This document shows, in pieces, positions 60,244 through 64,000 of a stretch of DNA of 64,000 nucleotides. Source of the stretch: Paenibacillus sp. FSL K6-1096 (GTDB lineage Bacteria; Bacillota; Bacilli; Paenibacillales; Paenibacillaceae); contig NZ_CP150274.1 of assembly GCF_037977055.1 (NCBI RefSeq), forward strand, positions 5,704,001-5,768,000. Direction: 5' to 3'. The position numbers were made by a program, and so were the translations under genes. Each line of letters begins with the position of its first letter. The first letter of the stretch is position 1. Under the pieces are notes generated by a model that did no database searches, was not told where the DNA came from, and saw only the letters and a list, made by a program, of their open reading frames with translations.

Positions 60244-60279
60244 ATTCTAGACATCCTGAACATTAGCGCAAACGTTTGA
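60244..60279 (-). promoter_or_regulatory. pgmB promoter and LacI-type operator
   Basis: On the - strand TTGCGC (60271-60266), a 16-bp spacer and TAGAAT (60249-60244). GCAAACGTTTGA (60268-60279) overlaps the -35. Confidence 0.65.
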
Positions 60280-60289
60280 ACAAATTACG

Positions 60290-60320
60290 AAAAAATAAAT
60301 GAAGCATCGAAAGCTTCATT
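60290..60320 (-). terminator. terminator of the LacI-family gene
   Basis: On the - strand AATGAAGC / GCTTCATT stem followed by TATTTTTT, 20 bases after the stop. Confidence 0.85.
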
Positions 60321-60339
60321 CATCTTTCTTGTTCCTGTC

Positions 60340-61374
60340 TTATTTCCCCGGAGCATACATCGAGGACTCGCGGACGATCAGGCGGTGGGGGATGACAAAA
60401 CGGTTCGTATATCCGTCCTGGTTCTCCGGCTTCTGAATACTCTGGATCAGTACCTGCGATGCCGTGTAGCCCAGATGATAAATCCCGATATCAATACTGC
60501 TGATCGGGGGGCTGGACAGCTCGGACAGCGGGATGTTGTTGAAGCTGACAATGGCCAGATCCTCGGGCACCTTGTACTTCAGCTCATTCAGCCCGCGCAA
60601 TACGCCGAAGGAGACCATATCATCCACAGCCACAAGCGCAGTCGGCCGGTTCGGGAGATTCATGAAGAAGGACATGGCCCGGTATCCGCTGTCCTGCAGG
60701 AACTCGCCTTCGACGATCCATTCCTCGCGCATCTCCAGACCCTTGCTCTGCATCGCCTTGCGGTACCCCTCCAGACGGTCGCGAGACACGATCAGATTCG
60801 GCGGTCCGCTGACGAAGCCGATGCGCTCATGTCCCATCGCAATGAGATGATTCGTCGCATCAAAGGCGGCCATGACATTATCGTTATCCACCGAGAGAAT
60901 ATCCTCGTAACGGTCGCTTCGTCCCACCAGGACAAACGGATAATCGCCCGCCTGCAGGAAATCAATGACCGCATCATCCTTGCGGGAATACAGCAGAATC
61001 ACACCGTCAACGCGGCGTCCCTTGAGCAGACGGGAGACTGCTTCCAGCTCCTCCTTCTCATTGGCGCCTGAGCTGATCAGCACATCATAGCCGGAGCGGC
61101 TGGACTGGGTGACGATCCCGCGGATCAGTTCCATGAAGAACAGGTTAGAGAACAGCTCCTCTGCAGGCTTCGGAAGAATGATGCAGATGCTGTTCGTTGT
61201 TTTGGAAACCAGGCTCTTGGCCATCATGTTCGGGGTGTAGCCCATTTCTTCCATAATCAATTTGACCTTGCGGGAAGTTTCCAAGCTGATTCTGGGATGG
61301 CCTGACAACACCCTGGACACCGTGGAGGGCGAGACCCCCGCTTTCCTGGCTACGTCCTTAATGGTAACTGTCAT
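60340..61374 (-). CDS. LacI-family regulator (MalR-like)
   Basis: A 344-residue repressor. HTH at residues 4-25 (IKDVARKAGVSPSTVSRVL), hinge helix around NMMAKSLVSK, then a periplasmic-binding-like ligand domain (NSICIILPKPAEELFSNLFF, DGVILLYSR, NRFVIPHRLIVRES). AGGAGG precedes the ATG. It sits between the maltose-phosphorylase/pgmB genes and the pullulanase gene, and GCAAACGTTTGC-type boxes lie at all three promoters, including its own. It most likely represses alpha-glucan use until maltose or a maltodextrin is present. Confidence 0.93.
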   Translation of the reverse strand: MTVTIKDVARKAGVSPSTVSRVLSGHPRISLETSRKVKLIMEEMGYTPNMMAKSLVSKTTNSICIILPKPAEELFSNLFFMELIRGIVTQSSRSGYDVLISSGANEKEELEAVSRLLKGRRVDGVILLYSRKDDAVIDFLQAGDYPFVLVGRSDRYEDILSVDNDNVMAAFDATNHLIAMGHERIGFVSGPPNLIVSRDRLEGYRKAMQSKGLEMREEWIVEGEFLQDSGYRAMSFFMNLPNRPTALVAVDDMVSFGVLRGLNELKYKVPEDLAIVSFNNIPLSELSSPPISSIDIGIYHLGYTASQVLIQSIQKPENQDGYTNRFVIPHRLIVRESSMYAPGK

Positions 61375-61388
61375 AGAAACCTCCTAAT

Positions 61389-61440
61389 GGAACCGTTTGC
61401 TTTACACAGTAATATTAATCGAAGTGCTGATGATTGTAAA
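61389..61440 (-). promoter_or_regulatory. autoregulated promoter of the LacI-family gene
   Basis: On the - strand TTTACA (61440-61435), 17 bp, TAATAT (61417-61412), then GCAAACGGTTCC (61400-61389) at about +5 to +16. Confidence 0.7.
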
Positions 61441-61616
61441 TAGATAAACCCTGAACAGGGCATAATTCCGGCGAAAAACAGACTATCTTCCCTAGAGACA
61501 GTCGCTAGGACAGCAGCGGGCTGCGCATAAGAACGTGCGCAAATTTGTGCAATTTTTAAAGTGATAATGTGCAAATCAAGCAGATGGTGTGCTTCACAGT
61601 CTTCTTAAAATAGTTG

Positions 61617-61672
61617 TTGACAGTTGCTTTTCTGATGACTTAGTATGTTAACGAATTGTAGCAAGCGTTTAC
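61617..61672 (+). promoter_or_regulatory. pullulanase promoter and operator
   Basis: TTGACA (61617-61622), 18 bp, TAGTAT (61641-61646). The operator GCAAGCGTTTAC (61661-61672) lies just after the predicted start point. The leader to the gene is ~270 bases. Confidence 0.65.
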
Positions 61673-61747
61673 AAAAGCTGATTTCATGCAGAATTCAGAA
61701 GTCACAACCTTGTGTGTCCAGGAAGAAAGCTCTCCGACAACTTTTTT

Positions 61748-61759
61748 GCAAACGTTTGC
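61748..61759 (+). promoter_or_regulatory. perfect LacI-type operator in the pullulanase leader
   Basis: GCAAACGTTTGC is a perfect 12-bp palindrome, extended to TTGCAAACGTTTGCGCAA. It could be bound by the adjacent LacI-family protein or by CcpA (cre-like). Confidence 0.75.
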
Positions 61760-61921
61760 GCAAATTATTGCCTGGTTGAAGGCGGGCTTTGTATTTAAAT
61801 AATCGAAAGGGGGCAGGCAGTTACGTATTGACGGGTCGCATCTGCAGCAATTGCCCGTAAGGAGAATTATTGTCCGCCATATGGGCTGAACATCATTAAC
61901 ACTATGGGGGGATTAACGAAC

Positions 61922-64000
61922 ATGAGATTTGCTGTGCGGGTTAAGAAAATATTTACAGTCCTGATGGTTCTTGCTCTCATCTGCTCCGGCCTCGGCATCG
62001 GTCCGGCCAGAGTAAGCGCCGCAGCGGTAAAGGCAGTGCTTGTAGGCGATCTGCAGACGAAGTTCGCCGGGCTGGACCCGGCGGAGACGAAGGACTGGAA
62101 CGAGACCTCGACGGTAACGGAGATGACATACAGGGGAGCGGGCTTGTACATATTCTCAGGCACTCTGCCCAAGGGAACGTATGAATACAAGGTAGCTCTC
62201 AACGATAGCTGGTCGGAGAGTTACGGCTACAGCAGCTATACGAATCCGAATGGAGAGGATGCCGGGGGCAATATCCGGATTTCTCTTGCCGAAGAGACCC
62301 ATGTGACCTTTTATTATAATGACCTGACCAAGGCTGTCGCGGATTCGACGTATTATTCACCGGTAGCGCCGGAGCGCCAGCCGCGGGTGATCGGTACCTT
62401 GCAGACTGCGCTGGGTGATTCGGCTGACAACTCCCCGGCAGATGCAGGGACGCTGCTAAGTGATGCGGATCTGGATGGAGTGTACGAGCAGACTGTGCTG
62501 CTGCCTGAGGGTGACTATACTTACCAGATTTATCTGCCGGGTGCTGAACCTTCTGATGGTACGGCTTACCCGGAACTGGCGCAGGAGCTTAAGCTGCCCG
62601 CGAAGCTTCCGGTAACGTTCAAATATAACACAGCGGATCATAGTGTCTCCGCACTTTATACATCCCCTGGAGGTGCGGGTGAGGTACAGCCGGTTCCGGC
62701 GGGGCATCTGCGGGTTCATTACCAGCGTGCGGACGGCAATTATGCCGACCTGGGCTTGTGGACCTGGGGGGATGTAGTCTCCCCGTCCGCGAACTGGCCG
62801 AAGGGTGCGGTTCCTTTTCCGGCGGGACAGACCGATGCTTACGGCGCTTATGTCGATCTGCCCATCAAGGATGGGGCGAAATCGGTCTCCTTCCTGGTCG
62901 TTAACCGGGTGAACGGCGTCAAGGAGATGGAGAACGGGGATAAGACCTTCCTGATCGGCACACCAGAAACCAATGAGGTCTGGATCAGGGAAGGCTCCAA
63001 TCTGACGACACCTTACGAGCCGGTGTCTCTCCCGGAGAATACGGTGCGGATTCATTATTCACGTGCCGATAACAATCAGAGCCAGTACGGCCTGTGGTTA
63101 TGGGATGATGTAGCCTCGCCGTCCGAAGGCTGGCCTAAGGGCGCAACTCCGTTCGCGCCGGAGCATAAGGATGCTTATGGCGCATACGTTGATATCCCGC
63201 TCAAAGAGAACGCCAAGACGATCAGCTTCATCGTCATGAAGCCTGCTAACGGTGACAAGGACGGGCCGGCAGGCAATGAGAACAAAAGCTTTGCTTTTCT
63301 GGACCGCTACAATCAGCTATGGGTGAGGGAGAATGATGCGAACGTCTACACCTCTCCCTTCGGCGAGACGCCGGTCGGACTGTTGTCAGCGGAGGTGCTG
63401 TCTGCCAGCAAGCTGGTGCTGGGCTTCACCATGACGGACGGGCTGGACCCGGCTGCGCTGAAGACCGCCATTTCCGTGAAGGACGCGGAAGGGACGGCCA
63501 TTCCGGTCACTGCGGTGACGATTACGGGCAGAAGCTCCATGGAGGTGGCAACCGGTGCATTTGACCTGCGCAAGATTCCGCTCAGTGTAACTTACGCCGG
63601 CAAAACGGTCTCCGCTTCCACCGGCTGGAGAATGCTCGATGAGCTGTACAATTATACCGGGGATGATCTGGGCGCCACTTACCATCAGGACGACCGTTCG
63701 GCAACGCTGAAGCTGTGGGCGCCGAAGGCAAGCGCTGTGACTGCCGTGGTGTACGATGCGGCGGTTGCAGACCACACGGTTGGTCGGGTGGAGCTGACTC
63801 TTGGTGAGAAAGGCGTCTGGTCAACGCGCCTAACGGCTGCTGATCTCACAGGCGCACCCGGTGCAGAGGATGTCAGAGGCTTCTACTACCAGTATGAAGT
63901 GACGAATGATGCGGTCACCCGGCAGGTGCTTGATCCCTATGCCAAGTCGATGGCGGTGTTCACCGTGAATACGGCAGGGGAAGCAGGCGCTGGCGGCGAT
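61922..64000 (+). CDS. pulA: secreted pullulanase, N-terminal part (3' end outside window)
   Basis: 693 codons are present and the frame is still open. A signal peptide (IFTVLMVLALICSGLGIG...VSA-AA) is followed by two X25-like starch-associated domains (VGDLQTKF..DWNETSTVTEMTYRGAGLYIFSG and IGTLQTALGD..). Next come two CBM41/PUD domains with the same LRVHYQRADGNYADLGLWTW and VRIHYSRADNNQSQYGLWLW pattern, a short linker domain, and the start of a CBM48 (YHQDDRSATLKLWAPKASAV). This is the layout of type I pullulanases, which cleave alpha-1,6 bonds of pullulan and amylopectin. The GH13 catalytic domain lies outside the window. GGGGGGA lies ~10 bases before the ATG. Confidence 0.9.
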   Translation, partial: MRFAVRVKKIFTVLMVLALICSGLGIGPARVSAAAVKAVLVGDLQTKFAGLDPAETKDWNETSTVTEMTYRGAGLYIFSGTLPKGTYEYKVALNDSWSESYGYSSYTNPNGEDAGGNIRISLAEETHVTFYYNDLTKAVADSTYYSPVAPERQPRVIGTLQTALGDSADNSPADAGTLLSDADLDGVYEQTVLLPEGDYTYQIYLPGAEPSDGTAYPELAQELKLPAKLPVTFKYNTADHSVSALYTSPGGAGEVQPVPAGHLRVHYQRADGNYADLGLWTWGDVVSPSANWPKGAVPFPAGQTDAYGAYVDLPIKDGAKSVSFLVVNRVNGVKEMENGDKTFLIGTPETNEVWIREGSNLTTPYEPVSLPENTVRIHYSRADNNQSQYGLWLWDDVASPSEGWPKGATPFAPEHKDAYGAYVDIPLKENAKTISFIVMKPANGDKDGPAGNENKSFAFLDRYNQLWVRENDANVYTSPFGETPVGLLSAEVLSASKLVLGFTMTDGLDPAALKTAISVKDAEGTAIPVTAVTITGRSSMEVATGAFDLRKIPLSVTYAGKTVSASTGWRMLDELYNYTGDDLGATYHQDDRSATLKLWAPKASAVTAVVYDAAVADHTVGRVELTLGEKGVWSTRLTAADLTGAPGAEDVRGFYYQYEVTNDAVTRQVLDPYAKSMAVFTVNTAGEAGAGGD

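Overview
The window looks like a stretch of Paenibacillus (or close relative) chromosome. GC is moderate, ribosome binding sites are strong and Gram-positive, GTG/TTG starts are common, and spore-former genes (prkA, spoVR, an AbrB-type regulator) sit among many carbohydrate-active enzymes, AraC regulators and two-component systems. The genus is inferred from gene content; no rRNA or tRNA gene was seen.

Layout. 0-3.7 kb: 3' end of an HtrA-type protease, an OmpR-type two-component pair and ispH. 4-7 kb: aroF and a GSI-beta glutamine synthetase. 6.9-7.7 kb: an 800-bp gene-free stretch of repeats and a promoter/operator. 7.7-13.7 kb: a GH94 phosphorylase with a mutarotase-like partner, then serC, trmL and a four-cysteine AbrB-like regulator. 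13.8-18.9 kb: a 34-residue membrane peptide missed by size cut-offs, a phosphodiester glycosidase pair, a ComA-like regulator lacking the acidic pocket, a PLP aminotransferase and a GC-rich DUF2161 nuclease-fold protein. 19-30.6 kb: prkA, a glycine-rich repeat protein, AraC, VanZ and DJ-1/PfpI genes, a transglutaminase-like lipoprotein, a Uma2 protein, spoVR and an unrecognised small protein. 30.6-32.4 kb: an SDR/TetR cassette with four matching 17-bp operators, bracketed by two near-identical terminators. 32.5-44.3 kb: an apparent plant-polysaccharide region (ArsR-like regulator, GH2, GH105, secreted pectin-lyase-fold protein with CBM6, FAD oxidoreductase, AraC, esterase). 44.3-53 kb: a P-loop kinase, a DinB protein, a two-component/ABC peptide-resistance-type operon, a PAS histidine kinase overlapping a methyltransferase, and DegV. 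53.2-64 kb: alpha-glucan use. It comprises an AraC regulator, oligo-1,6-glucosidase, a frameshifted HAD gene, GH65 maltose phosphorylase, beta-phosphoglucomutase, a LacI regulator and the start of a secreted pullulanase, tied together by GCAAACGTTTGC-type operators.

The alpha-glucan genes form a coherent path. Pullulanase cuts polymer outside the cell, oligo-1,6-glucosidase trims branches, maltose phosphorylase gives glucose plus beta-glucose-1-phosphate, and PgmB makes glucose-6-phosphate.

The most unusual signal is intergenic. Five arrays of a 51-bp tandem repeat (3.7, 17.9, 24.7, 29.9 and 51.7 kb) each combine a conserved A-rich dyad core with a more variable remainder, occur in both orientations, and all lie at gene 3' ends. 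A second family of palindromes with 51-52-bp spacing flanks pgmB. These are not CRISPRs and probably do not encode proteins. They look like an undescribed repeat system.
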